Positions 1 through 7,446 of a stretch of DNA of 64,000 bases are shown one piece after another. The stretch covers positions 62,001 through 126,000 of the forward strand of contig NZ_QNRC01000004.1 of NCBI RefSeq assembly GCF_003709565.1. The letters run 5' to 3'. A program made the position numbers and the translations under genes. How positions within the stretch are numbered: the first letter of the stretch is position 1; every line of letters begins with the position of its first letter. This DNA comes from Paracoccus sigandri (GTDB lineage Bacteria > Pseudomonadota > Alphaproteobacteria > Rhodobacterales > Rhodobacteraceae). The notes beneath the pieces were generated by a model, which had not been told where the DNA came from, made no database searches, and worked only from the letters and a program-made list of their open reading frames with translations.

Positions 1-385
1 TCAGGATGGCGAAATACCCCTCGCCGATCTGTTCGAAGGGCGGGCGGTCGTCCAGCCGGTCCTGGTCGAAGCTGGCCCAGGCGCGGATGCGGGCCGGGGC
101 GCCGTCCGATTCGGGGGCGTAATAGTCGGTGGCGATGGTGCGCACGGCACCGTTGCCGCGCACCTGCAGGCTCAGCTTCCAGCGCAGCTTGACGGTCGGG
201 CCGATCAGCGCGGCCAGGAGCGCCAGCTCGGCCACCAATGCGCTGACGGCGGCCGGATAGTCGTGGCGCGACAGGATATGGTCCAGCACGCCGTCCAGCC
301 GCGCGACGCGGCCGCGGATCGAGGAACGGTCCAGCTGGAACGGCAGGACCGTATCGTCCCAGGCGATCTGGTTGATCTTGCTCAT
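1..385 (-). CDS. hslO: Hsp33-type redox chaperone, N-terminal part (runs off left edge)
   Basis: The visible 128 residues read from ATG at 385 and stay open to the window edge, so the gene is partial. The segment has the Hsp33 N-terminal pattern: DDTVLPFQLD near residues 10-19, GRVARLDGVLDHIL, a YPAAVSALVAELALLAALIG helix and the LSLQVRGNGAVR strand. Hsp33 is a cytosolic holdase switched on by oxidation and zinc loss; the C-terminal zinc-binding cysteines lie outside the window. It is divergent from the Nudix gene at 561, a common arrangement in Rhodobacteraceae. Family call is confident; only domain completeness is unseen. Confidence 0.9.
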   Translation of the reverse strand, partial: MSKINQIAWDDTVLPFQLDRSSIRGRVARLDGVLDHILSRHDYPAAVSALVAELALLAALIGPTVKLRWKLSLQVRGNGAVRTIATDYYAPESDGAPARIRAWASFDQDRLDDRPPFEQIGEGYFAIL

Positions 386-560
386 CGTCTTCCCTGAATC
401 TGCTTGGCCGCGCGGGGCATCGGCCGGGTTGGCCCCAATATAGTCCATTCCCCGGCGATCCCAAGGGGGCGGCTGCCCGACAGCCGATGCCGGCCCTTTT
501 CGCCGCCGCGCCGACGCGCTAGCACTGGCCCGGATCCTGATACCAGCCGCCGGAGAGCCC

Positions 561-1007
561 ATGACGCCCCGTTTCGGATCGCCCCCGCAGCCGGGGCGCA
601 GCTATCGCAGGCGGCCCGGCGCCTATGCGGTCCTGATCCGCGACGGCCGGATCCTGCTGACCTTCCAGGAGGCGCCCGAACCCGAGTTCCAGCTGCCCGG
701 CGGCGGCCTCGATCCGGGCGAGGGGGCGGTTCGGGCATTGCATCGCGAGGTCGCGGAAGAGACCGGCTGGAGCATCGCCCGGCCGCGCCTGATCGGAACC
801 TATCGCCGCTTCTGCTTCATGCCCGACTATGACATCTTCGCCGAAAAGATCTGCTCGGTCTGGCTGGCGCGCCCGCTGTGCCGACAGGGTCCGCCCTCCG
901 AGCCCGGCCACAGCGCCCATTGGGTCGGGCCGGACCGGGCGATGGAGCTGCTGGCCGATCCGGGATCGCGCGCGATGCTGCGGCGGGCGCTGCGCCTCTT
1001 CGGCTGA
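561..1007 (+). CDS. Nudix hydrolase
   Basis: This 148-aa protein has a complete Nudix box at residues 48-70 (G-x5-E-x7-REVAEETGW), including the metal-binding REVAEE helix. Nudix enzymes hydrolyse nucleoside diphosphates linked to another moiety. The substrate cannot be read from the sequence. The N-terminus carries a short Arg-rich stretch before the core strand AYAVLIRDGRILL. It is transcribed away from hsp33 and ends 8 bp before a 51-bp palindromic intergenic element that separates it from the convergent phosphatase gene. Confidence 0.88.
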   Translation: MTPRFGSPPQPGRSYRRRPGAYAVLIRDGRILLTFQEAPEPEFQLPGGGLDPGEGAVRALHREVAEETGWSIARPRLIGTYRRFCFMPDYDIFAEKICSVWLARPLCRQGPPSEPGHSAHWVGPDRAMELLADPGSRAMLRRALRLFG

Positions 1008-1014
1008 GTCTTTC

Positions 1015-1065
1015 GGGTATTTGTGCAACGAAGAAATCCGCTGCTTCTCTGTTGTCCAAATACCC
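1015..1065. repeat. 51-bp palindromic intergenic element, copy 1
   Basis: Two 21-bp arms in inverted orientation begin GGGTATTTG and end in AAGAA/AGAGAA around a short centre; 17 of 21 arm positions agree. It lies between two convergent genes. A near-identical element in the opposite orientation is at 6146-6196, and single arms occur at 19958 and 50934. As RNA it would fold into a long hairpin from either strand, so a bidirectional terminator or mRNA-end stabiliser is plausible, though there is no U tract. Confidence 0.85.
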
Positions 1066-1130
1066 ATGCGACGGAAGCGGCCGGGCCCTGCTTCGGCGGT
1101 TCCGAGGAATCCGGGGCATCGATGCCGGCC

Positions 1131-2417
1131 TCAGCGATGCCGTATCGGAACGGTCTCGGCGGCGGCGCGGTGCTCGATCAGCACGGCGGAGATGTCGTCC
1201 AGCCGCTCGCCCCGGCAATATTCCGAGACCGACCAGGCCATGGATTCCAGGAAGGCATGGCCGGTCAGGAAGGCATTGGTGCGCATGATCGCGTCCAGCC
1301 CTTCCTCGCCCAGCAACCGGCCGGCGGGGTTCGTGGCCTCGATCAGCCCGTCCGAGGTGATCAGCAGCCGGTCGCCCGGATTCAGGGTCAGCGAGATCTC
1401 GTCGAAGATCGGCTTCTCGATGACCCCGACGGGCATGCCGCCATTGCCGATCCGCTCGATCCGTCCGTCGGCGCGTTGCAGGACCGGGTGGGGATGGCCG
1501 GCCTGGACCATGCTGAGCGCGCCGGTCACATGGTTCAGGTCGGCATAGATCATGGTGAAATAGGTGTCGGTCGTCATCTCCTCGAGCATCATGTTGTTGA
1601 AGAACTGCGCCAGCGCGGCGGGATTGACGGCGTCATGGCCCATCTGCGCCGCGCGCAGCGCGACATTCTGGTCCGCCGAGCCGGAAAGGTGGACCGACAG
1701 CTGCGCGGTCAGCAGCGCCGCCGTGACCCCGTGGCCCGAGACGTCCAGCGCGTAGATGCCGACCCGGTCGGCGCCGATCGGGAAGAAGCCGACCAGGTCG
1801 CCGCCGATATGTCCTGCGGGCCGCAGCAGCAGCGACAATTCGTGATGCCCGAACCGGCCGCTGCGTTCGCGCACCAGCCCCTGCTGCAGCTTGCGGGCCT
1901 CGCACAGGTCGCGCTCCATCGCCTCCTGCGCCTCGTGCAGCCGTTCCAGGGTCGCCCGCAGCATGTCGTTGCTGCTGCGCAGTTCCTCCTCGATGCGCAG
2001 CATCCGTTCCCCGGCGCTGAGCCGGGCCAGAAGCTCGGGGCCCGAGACCGGCTTGATCAGGAAGTCATCCGCCCCCGCCGCCAGCCCGGCGGAGATGTCG
2101 GCGCTGTCGGAATTCGAGGTCAGCAGGATGAAATAGCCGTATTTGTTGCGGTCTAGGGCGCGGAACCGCTGGCAGAGTTCCGGGCCCGAGAGCTGCGGCA
2201 TGACCCAGTCCGAGATCACGAAATCGGGCTCTTGCGCCTTGCAGATCTCCAGCGCCTCGAACCCCGATCCGGCCTCGCTGACCTCATAGCCCGCGCGGCG
2301 CAGCTGGATGGCGAAGACCTGCCGCTGCGCGCGGCTGTCATCGACCAGCAGGACCCGCCGCGGCGGGGCGGGCCGCTGCCTCTGACGGGTCTGCAAGGAT
2401 CGATTCGGCGCTTTCAT
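1131..2417 (-). CDS. Response regulator with PP2C/SpoIIE-type phosphatase output
   Basis: The 428-aa protein starts with a receiver domain (about residues 20-140): acidic pair at D26-D27, phospho-acceptor D70 in VISDWVMP, and conserved K122 in IKPVSG. A helical linker (about 140-185) leads to a SpoIIE/RsbU-like PP2C phosphatase domain (about 190-415) with metal-binding motifs DVSGHG, GHPHP and TSDGLIEA. Proteins of this build dephosphorylate anti-sigma-antagonist proteins under two-component control. No anti-sigma factor or antagonist is adjacent, so the target is unknown. It is divergent from an Hpt-domain gene, which suggests a phosphorelay pair. Confidence 0.9.
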   Translation of the reverse strand: MKAPNRSLQTRQRQRPAPPRRVLLVDDSRAQRQVFAIQLRRAGYEVSEAGSGFEALEICKAQEPDFVISDWVMPQLSGPELCQRFRALDRNKYGYFILLTSNSDSADISAGLAAGADDFLIKPVSGPELLARLSAGERMLRIEEELRSSNDMLRATLERLHEAQEAMERDLCEARKLQQGLVRERSGRFGHHELSLLLRPAGHIGGDLVGFFPIGADRVGIYALDVSGHGVTAALLTAQLSVHLSGSADQNVALRAAQMGHDAVNPAALAQFFNNMMLEEMTTDTYFTMIYADLNHVTGALSMVQAGHPHPVLQRADGRIERIGNGGMPVGVIEKPIFDEISLTLNPGDRLLITSDGLIEATNPAGRLLGEEGLDAIMRTNAFLTGHAFLESMAWSVSEYCRGERLDDISAVLIEHRAAAETVPIRHR

Positions 2418-2543
2418 GCCCGTCTTCTAGCAGGCGGGCGGTAAAGAACCGGTAAAGCGCGACGGCTGGCCGGGCTTAAGCCTTCGGTAACATCGCGCTG
2501 CTAGCAAGGGGGCCGGATGTGATTCCGGATGCAGGGATTCGAG

Positions 2544-2900
2544 ATGATTGACTGGGGCAGGGTCGTGCAATTGCGCGACGAGGTGGGGGCGGCCGAATTC
2601 GGGCCGCTGCTGGAGCTTTTTCTGGACGAGGTCGAGGTGGTGGTGATGCGGCTGCAGGCCGCGGATCCGGCGAAGCTGGCGGACGACCTGCATTTCATCC
2701 GCGGCAGCGCGGCCAACCTGGGTTTTTCCGGGCTGGCCGCGCTTTGCCGGGACGCCGAGACCGCGCTGGCCCGCAGGATGCCGCAGGCCGTCTGTCTCGA
2801 CCGGCTGCGCGGCTGCTATGCACGCTCGAAGCAGATCTTCCTGCGCGACCTGGCCCATGCGGTCGGCCCCGACCTCATCCGCGATATCGGCGCGGCCTGA
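2544..2900 (+). CDS. Histidine phosphotransfer (Hpt) domain protein
   Basis: This small all-helical protein (118 aa from this ATG) carries the Hpt signature HFIRGSAANLGF, with H50 as the likely phosphorylated histidine. I prefer the ATG at 2544 because a GGGA lies 8 bases upstream; an in-frame ATG at 2529 would add five residues (MQGFE). Hpt proteins shuttle phosphoryl groups between kinases and receivers. The divergent receiver-phosphatase gene next door is the obvious candidate partner; that pairing is inferred from proximity only. Confidence 0.8.
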   Translation: MIDWGRVVQLRDEVGAAEFGPLLELFLDEVEVVVMRLQAADPAKLADDLHFIRGSAANLGFSGLAALCRDAETALARRMPQAVCLDRLRGCYARSKQIFLRDLAHAVGPDLIRDIGAA

Positions 2901-2916
2901 TCGGGAAGCCGCCGTG

Positions 2917-4164
2917 TCAGACCAGCAGTTCCGACAGAATCTCGTCCACGGTGATGTCGCGATAGGCGAAGCCGGCCTGGTCCAGCCGCTGCTTCAGCGT
3001 GGTCAGGTTTTCCGGCGCGGTGGTTTCGATCCCGATCAGGACCGAGCCGAAGTTGCGCGCGGATTTCTTCAGGTATTCGAAACGCGCGATGTCGTCATGC
3101 GGGCCCAGCAGCTGCAGGAAATCGCGCAGGGCGCCGGGACGCTGCGGCATCCGCAGGACGAAATATTTCTTCAGCCCGGCAAAGCGCTGCGCGCGCTCCC
3201 TGACTTCGGGCAGACGCTCGAAGTCGAAATTACCGCCCGAACAGACGCAGATCACCGTCTTGCCCTCGATCTGGTCCAGATCCCGCAGCACGTCCAGCGC
3301 CAATGCGCCGGCGGGTTCCAGCACCACGCCCTCGGTGTTCAGCATCTCCAGCATGGTGATGCAGATCCGGTCCTCGGGGGCCAGGTGGACATCGGCGGGG
3401 CGGAAGCGCCGCAGCACCTCGAAGGGCAGGGCGCCGATCCGCGCCACCGCGGCGCCGTCGACGAAGCTGTCCACGGCGGGCAGCGCCACCGGCGCGCCCG
3501 ATTGCAGCGCGGCCTGCAGGCTGGCGCCGCCAAGCGGTTCGGCAAAGGCAAAGCGCGTCTCGGGCGCCTCCTCGGCGAAATACCGCGTGACCCCCGCCGC
3601 CAGCCCGCCGCCGCCCACCGGAAGCACCACCAGATCCGGGGCGCGCCCCATCTGGGCCAACATTTCCTGCCCGACCGTCGCCTGGCCCTCGATGATGTCG
3701 GGGGCGTCGAAGGGCGACAGGAACTGCGCGCCCTGGTCGGCCGAAAAGGCCTGCGCGGCCGCCAGCGTCTGGTCGAAATAGTCGCCGGTCAGCACGATCT
3801 CGATCGCTTCGCCCCCAAAGGTCCGGGTCTTGTCGATCTTCTGCTGCGGCGTCGTCACCGGCATGAAGATCGTGCCGCGGGCGCCGAAATGACGGCAGGC
3901 ATAGGCCACGCCCTGGGCGTGGTTGCCGGCGCTGGCGCAGACGAAATGCGCGTTGCTGCCGGGGGCGTCGCCGACCAGCTTGCGCATGGCATTGAAGGCG
4001 CCGCGCAGCTTGTAGCTGCGCACCGGCGTCAGGTCCTCGCGCTTGAGCCAGATGTCGGCGCCGTATTTCGCCGACAGATGGTCATTGCGCTGCAGTGGCG
4101 TGGGCTCGAACAGGTCGCGAAGCGCGGCCTCGGCTCGGGAGACGGAGGCGACAAAGTTTTCCAT
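2917..4164 (-). CDS. ilvA: Threonine dehydratase (threonine ammonia-lyase)
   Basis: The 415-aa protein is a PLP-dependent fold-type II enzyme converting threonine to 2-oxobutanoate, the first step toward isoleucine. Visible motifs are the PLP lysine in RSYKLRGAFNAM, the phosphate-binding VGGGGLAAG, and a C-terminal ACT-like regulatory region beginning KKYFVLRMPQRPGALRDF. I start at MENFVASV (4164); an upstream in-frame ATG at 4227 would add a 21-residue Arg/Ala-rich extension unlike the family. It is divergent from argG, and a perfect 24-bp palindrome lies between the two genes. Confidence 0.92.
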   Translation of the reverse strand: MENFVASVSRAEAALRDLFEPTPLQRNDHLSAKYGADIWLKREDLTPVRSYKLRGAFNAMRKLVGDAPGSNAHFVCASAGNHAQGVAYACRHFGARGTIFMPVTTPQQKIDKTRTFGGEAIEIVLTGDYFDQTLAAAQAFSADQGAQFLSPFDAPDIIEGQATVGQEMLAQMGRAPDLVVLPVGGGGLAAGVTRYFAEEAPETRFAFAEPLGGASLQAALQSGAPVALPAVDSFVDGAAVARIGALPFEVLRRFRPADVHLAPEDRICITMLEMLNTEGVVLEPAGALALDVLRDLDQIEGKTVICVCSGGNFDFERLPEVRERAQRFAGLKKYFVLRMPQRPGALRDFLQLLGPHDDIARFEYLKKSARNFGSVLIGIETTAPENLTTLKQRLDQAGFAYRDITVDEILSELLV

Positions 4165-4239
4165 GCGGCAAGCCCATGCCGCGAAAGCGCGGGATTGGCA
4201 AGAGAAACCCGGCCGGGCCGCGCCCATCGCAGGGACGAT

Positions 4240-4263
4240 CCCGAAACCCGCGCGGGTTTCGGG
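4240..4263. promoter_or_regulatory. Perfect 24-bp palindrome between ilvA and argG
   Basis: The half-site CCCGAAACCCGC is followed directly by its exact reverse complement. It lies 76 bp upstream of the ilvA start and 89 bp upstream of the argG start, in the divergent intergenic region. It could be an operator shared by two amino-acid biosynthesis genes or an RNA hairpin in a leader. No regulator can be assigned from sequence. Confidence 0.6.
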
Positions 4264-4352
4264 CCACGCCGCGGCCGGCAGGGGGCCGTTCCTCTTGTGA
4301 CCGGTCGCGATTGCGCCTATTCCCTGCGAAAACTCGATGAAGGGTCATCCGC

Positions 4353-5579
4353 ATGTCCGACGCGCCGAAGAAAGTCGTCCTTGCCTATTCGGGCGGGCTC
4401 GACACCTCGATCATCCTGAAATGGCTGCAGACCGAATATGGCTGCGAGGTCATCACCTTCACCGCCGACCTGGGCCAGGGCGAGGAACTGGAGCCGGCGC
4501 GCGCCAAGGCCGAGATGCTGGGCATCCGCCCCGAGAACATCCATATCGAGGACCTGCGCGAGGAATTCGTGCGCGATTTCGTCTTCCCGATGTTCCGCGC
4601 CAATGCGCTCTACGAAGGGCTCTACCTGCTGGGCACCTCGATCGCGCGGCCGCTGATCTCGAAGCGGCTGGTGGAGCTGGCCCATGCGCATGGCGCCGAT
4701 GCCGTGGCCCATGGCGCGACCGGCAAGGGCAACGACCAGGTGCGGTTCGAGCTGTCGGCCTATGCGCTGGACCCCTCGATCAAGGTGATCGCGCCCTGGC
4801 GGGAATGGGACCTGACCTCGCGCACCAGGCTGATCGAATTCGCGGAACAGAACCAGATCCCCATCGCCAGGGACAAGCGCGGCGAGGCGCCCTTCAGCGT
4901 CGATGCGAACCTGCTGCACACCTCCAGCGAGGGCAAGGCGCTGGAAGACCCGGCGGTCGAGGCGCCCGACTACGTCTATCAGCGCACGGTTTCCCCCGAG
5001 GAGGCGCCCGACACGCCCGAATATATCGAGGTGACCTTCGAACGCGGCGACGCGGTCGCGATCAACGGGCAGGCGCTGTCGCCCGCCACGATCCTGACCG
5101 ACCTGAACGAATACGGCCGCAGGCACGGCATCGGCCGGCTGGATTTCGTGGAAAACCGCTTCGTCGGCATGAAGTCGCGCGGCATCTACGAGACGCCGGG
5201 CGGCACGATCCTGCTGGAGGCGCATCGCGGCATCGAGCAGATCACCCTGGACAGCGGCGCGGGGCACCTGAAGGACAGCCTGATGCCGCGCTATGCCGAA
5301 CTGATCTACAACGGCTTCTGGTTCTCGCCCGAGCGCGAGATGCTGCAGGCGCTGATCGACAAGTCGCAGGAACATGTGTCGGGCACGGTGCGGCTGAAGC
5401 TCTACAAGGGCAGCGTCAACACGGTGGGCCGCTGGTCGGATCATTCGCTCTACAGCGAAAGGCACGTCACCTTCGAGGATGACGCCGGCGCCTATGACCA
5501 GAAGGACGCGGCGGGCTTCATCAGGCTGAACGCGCTGCGCCTGAAACTGGTGGCGAACCGCAACGCGCGGTTCAAGTGA
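4353..5579 (+). CDS. argG: Argininosuccinate synthase
   Basis: The 408-aa cytosolic enzyme joins citrulline and aspartate using ATP in arginine synthesis. The N-terminal ATP-pyrophosphatase motif AYSGGLDTS, the [13 protein letters not shown] segment and full family length are present. An AAGGG lies 10 bases before the ATG. A weak promoter match, TTGTGA (4295-4300) with 17-bp spacing to TATTCC (4318-4323), precedes it. The stop codon overlaps the next gene's ATG by one base (TGATG), so the two are probably translationally coupled. Confidence 0.97.
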   Translation: MSDAPKKVVLAYSGGLDTSIILKWLQTEYGCEVITFTADLGQGEELEPARAKAEMLGIRPENIHIEDLREEFVRDFVFPMFRANALYEGLYLLGTSIARPLISKRLVELAHAHGADAVAHGATGKGNDQVRFELSAYALDPSIKVIAPWREWDLTSRTRLIEFAEQNQIPIARDKRGEAPFSVDANLLHTSSEGKALEDPAVEAPDYVYQRTVSPEEAPDTPEYIEVTFERGDAVAINGQALSPATILTDLNEYGRRHGIGRLDFVENRFVGMKSRGIYETPGGTILLEAHRGIEQITLDSGAGHLKDSLMPRYAELIYNGFWFSPEREMLQALIDKSQEHVSGTVRLKLYKGSVNTVGRWSDHSLYSERHVTFEDDAGAYDQKDAAGFIRLNALRLKLVANRNARFK

Positions 5580-6121
5580 TGGACGGGCAGCGCCGGACCG
5601 CCCGCATCGCCATCGTCACCGTCAGCGACCGCGCGGCCGCCGGCATCTACGAGGACAAGGGCGGCCCCGGCGCCGAGGCCTGGCTGCGCGAAACCGTGAC
5701 CTCTCCGGTCGAGATCGCCCGCCACATCATCCCCGACGGCCGCGAGGGCGTCGCCGCGCGGCTGCGCGAACTGGTCGAGGACGGCACCGACCTGATCCTG
5801 GTGACCGGCGGCACCGGCCCGGCGCCGCGCGACCAGACGCCCGAAGCGGTGATGGACGTGGCCGAGAAGGAACTGCCCGGCTTCGGCGAGGAGATGCGCC
5901 GCGCCTCGCTGGCCGAGGTCCCGACCGCGATCCTGTCGCGCCAGACGGCGGTGATCCGCGACGCGACGCTGATCATCACCCTGCCGGGCAAGCCCGCCGC
6001 CATTGCCACCTGCCTCGATGCGGTCTTCGCCGCGGTGCCCTATTGCCTCGACCTGATCGGCGCCGCCCGGATCGAGACCGACCCGAACCGTATCGAGGCG
6101 TTCCGCCCCAAGGGCGCCTGA
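5579..6121 (+). CDS. mog: Molybdopterin-binding MogA/MoaB-type protein
   Basis: The 180-aa protein has the MoCF-biosynthesis fold: IAIVTVSDRAAAGIYEDKGGP at the N-terminus, the binding motif VTGGTGPAPRDQTPEA and the late TLPGKPAAI segment. MogA adenylylates molybdopterin before molybdenum insertion. Sequence alone does not separate MogA from MoaB, but the YEDKGGP and PRDQTPEA forms fit MogA better. The ATG overlaps the argG stop by one base. The functional link to argG is not obvious; the coupling may simply be transcriptional. Confidence 0.88.
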   Translation: MDGQRRTARIAIVTVSDRAAAGIYEDKGGPGAEAWLRETVTSPVEIARHIIPDGREGVAARLRELVEDGTDLILVTGGTGPAPRDQTPEAVMDVAEKELPGFGEEMRRASLAEVPTAILSRQTAVIRDATLIITLPGKPAAIATCLDAVFAAVPYCLDLIGAARIETDPNRIEAFRPKGA

Positions 6122-6145
6122 CGCGCCCGGCGGTTTCGGTCGCAT

Positions 6146-6196
6146 GGGTATTTGGACAACAGAGAAGCAGCGGGCTTCTTCGTTGTCCAAATACCC
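6146..6196. repeat. 51-bp palindromic intergenic element, copy 2
   Basis: Left arm begins GGGTATTTGGACAACAGAGA; the right arm is its inverted counterpart with GA in place of AG at one step, so 19 of 21 arm positions pair. Like copy 1 it lies between convergent genes (mog and lrgB) and ends 8 bp before a minus-strand stop codon. Relative to copy 1 it is inverted. Confidence 0.9.
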
Positions 6197-6204
6197 AAAA
6201 AGCC

Positions 6205-6921
6205 TCAGCCGAACAGGCGCAGCGCCAGCGGGGCGATGATGGCGGTCAGGACCGCGTTCATCCCCATGCCGATCCCCGAGAATGCGCCCGCCGTTTCGCT
6301 GACCTGGAAGGCGCGGGCGGTGCCGATGCCATGGGCGGCCACGCCGACGGCGAAGCCGCGCGCGCGCCAGTCGCGGATCCGCAGGGCGTTCAGCAGCGGC
6401 GTGGCGACGATGGCCCCCAGGATCCCGGTCAGCAGCACCAGCGATGCCGTCAGCGTGGGCTGGCCGCCGATCCGCTCGGCGATGCCGATGGCGACCGGGG
6501 CAGTGGTGGATTTCGGCGCCAGCGAGGCCAGCACCGCCACGTCCAGCCCCAGCGCGCGGCCTATCGCCAGCGCCGAGGCGACCGCCGTCACCGATCCCGC
6601 GGTAAGTGCCGCCATCATCGGCAGGAAGGCGCGGCGGACGCGGGGCAGGTTGTCGTAGAGCGGCAGGGCCAGCGCCACGGTCGCCGGGCCCAGCATGAAA
6701 TGGACGAATTGCGCGCCCTCGAAATAGGTCGCGTAATCGGTGCGGGTCAGCCACAGCAGGCTCGCCAGCAGGATCACCGCGATCATCACCGGGTTGGCCC
6801 AGCTCTGCCGTCCGGCGGCGCGGAAACAGGCGTCGCCGGCCAGATAGGCGACCAGCGTGGCGGTCAGCCACAGCAGTGGCCCCTGGGCCAGGTAGGACCA
6901 GATCAGCGACGGATCAGTCAT
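6205..6921 (-). CDS. lrgB: LrgB/CidB-type inner-membrane protein
   Basis: This 238-aa hydrophobic protein shows many membrane helices and the LrgB family landmarks LAPKSTTAPVAIGIAERIGG and AAHGIGTARAF. The family works with LrgA in murein-hydrolase export/control or small-metabolite export; which applies here is unknown. I use the ATG at 6921 because AAGG lies 9 bases upstream; an ATG at 6930 would add MPA. It overlaps the end of lrgA by 8 bp, so the two are coupled. Confidence 0.85.
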   Translation of the reverse strand: MTDPSLIWSYLAQGPLLWLTATLVAYLAGDACFRAAGRQSWANPVMIAVILLASLLWLTRTDYATYFEGAQFVHFMLGPATVALALPLYDNLPRVRRAFLPMMAALTAGSVTAVASALAIGRALGLDVAVLASLAPKSTTAPVAIGIAERIGGQPTLTASLVLLTGILGAIVATPLLNALRIRDWRARGFAVGVAAHGIGTARAFQVSETAGAFSGIGMGMNAVLTAIIAPLALRLFG

Positions 6922-7294
6922 CGCCGGCATCCTTCAGCGCCGATGCATCCGTCGAGCCGGTCAGCTTCGCCACCGCCACGAAGACCAGCGCGCCCACGCC
7001 GATCGCCAGCACCGTCGAGCCCGCGATGGCCAGCGCCAGCGCGATGCCCTGGTCGCGGATCAGCGCCATATGCGCCACCACGCCCACGCCGGCGGGCACG
7101 AAGAACAGCGACAGGTGCTGCAGCAGCCCCATGGTCACCGGCCGCAGCCGATGCGCCAGCGCCGGCCGCGCCAGGCAGCTTGCCACCAGCAGGCACAGCC
7201 CGATCACCGGGCCCGGCAAGGGCAGGTCCAGGGCGCGCGAGGCCACCTCGCCCACCAGTTGAAAGCCCAGAATCACTGCGAGAGACATGATCAT
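6914..7294 (-). CDS. lrgA: LrgA/CidA-type holin-like membrane protein
   Basis: The 126-aa protein has four predicted membrane helices and the family pattern LPLPGPVIGLCLL, then LSLFFVPAGVGVVAH. LrgA/CidA proteins are small inner-membrane partners of LrgB/CidB. The ATG at 7294 has AGGA about 8 bases upstream; MSLAVILGF at 7288 is an alternative. Longer upstream reading (to 7423) has no family similarity. It is divergent from smc across a region containing a DnaA-box match. Confidence 0.85.
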   Translation of the reverse strand: MIMSLAVILGFQLVGEVASRALDLPLPGPVIGLCLLVASCLARPALAHRLRPVTMGLLQHLSLFFVPAGVGVVAHMALIRDQGIALALAIAGSTVLAIGVGALVFVAVAKLTGSTDASALKDAGDD

Positions 7295-7341
7295 GGCGCC
7301 GATCCTATCACCGGAATTTCTTGTGGCGAGCCCTTTGATCT

Positions 7342-7350
7342 TGTGGATAA
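7342..7350 (-). promoter_or_regulatory. Perfect DnaA-box consensus (TTATCCACA on the minus strand)
   Basis: The 9-mer TGTGGATAA is the exact complement of the consensus DnaA box. It sits 34 bp upstream of the predicted smc promoter and between smc and lrgA. A single 9-mer can occur by chance in 64 kb, so regulation by DnaA is only a suggestion. Confidence 0.5.
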
Positions 7351-7383
7351 CTGTGTGGGCCGCCCCAGATATAGCGCTTTCGG

Positions 7384-7412
7384 TTGACTTGCGCCCGCAG
7401 GCTGCGGACAAT
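7384..7412 (+). promoter_or_regulatory. Predicted smc promoter
   Basis: TTGACT (7384-7389) and GACAAT (7407-7412) are spaced by 17 bp, a good housekeeping-sigma match. Transcription would start near 7419, leaving a leader of about 28 bases before the TTG start of smc. Confidence 0.55.
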
Positions 7413-7446
7413 CGCCGCCACATGTCCGATTCTGGAAGGAAGGCAT

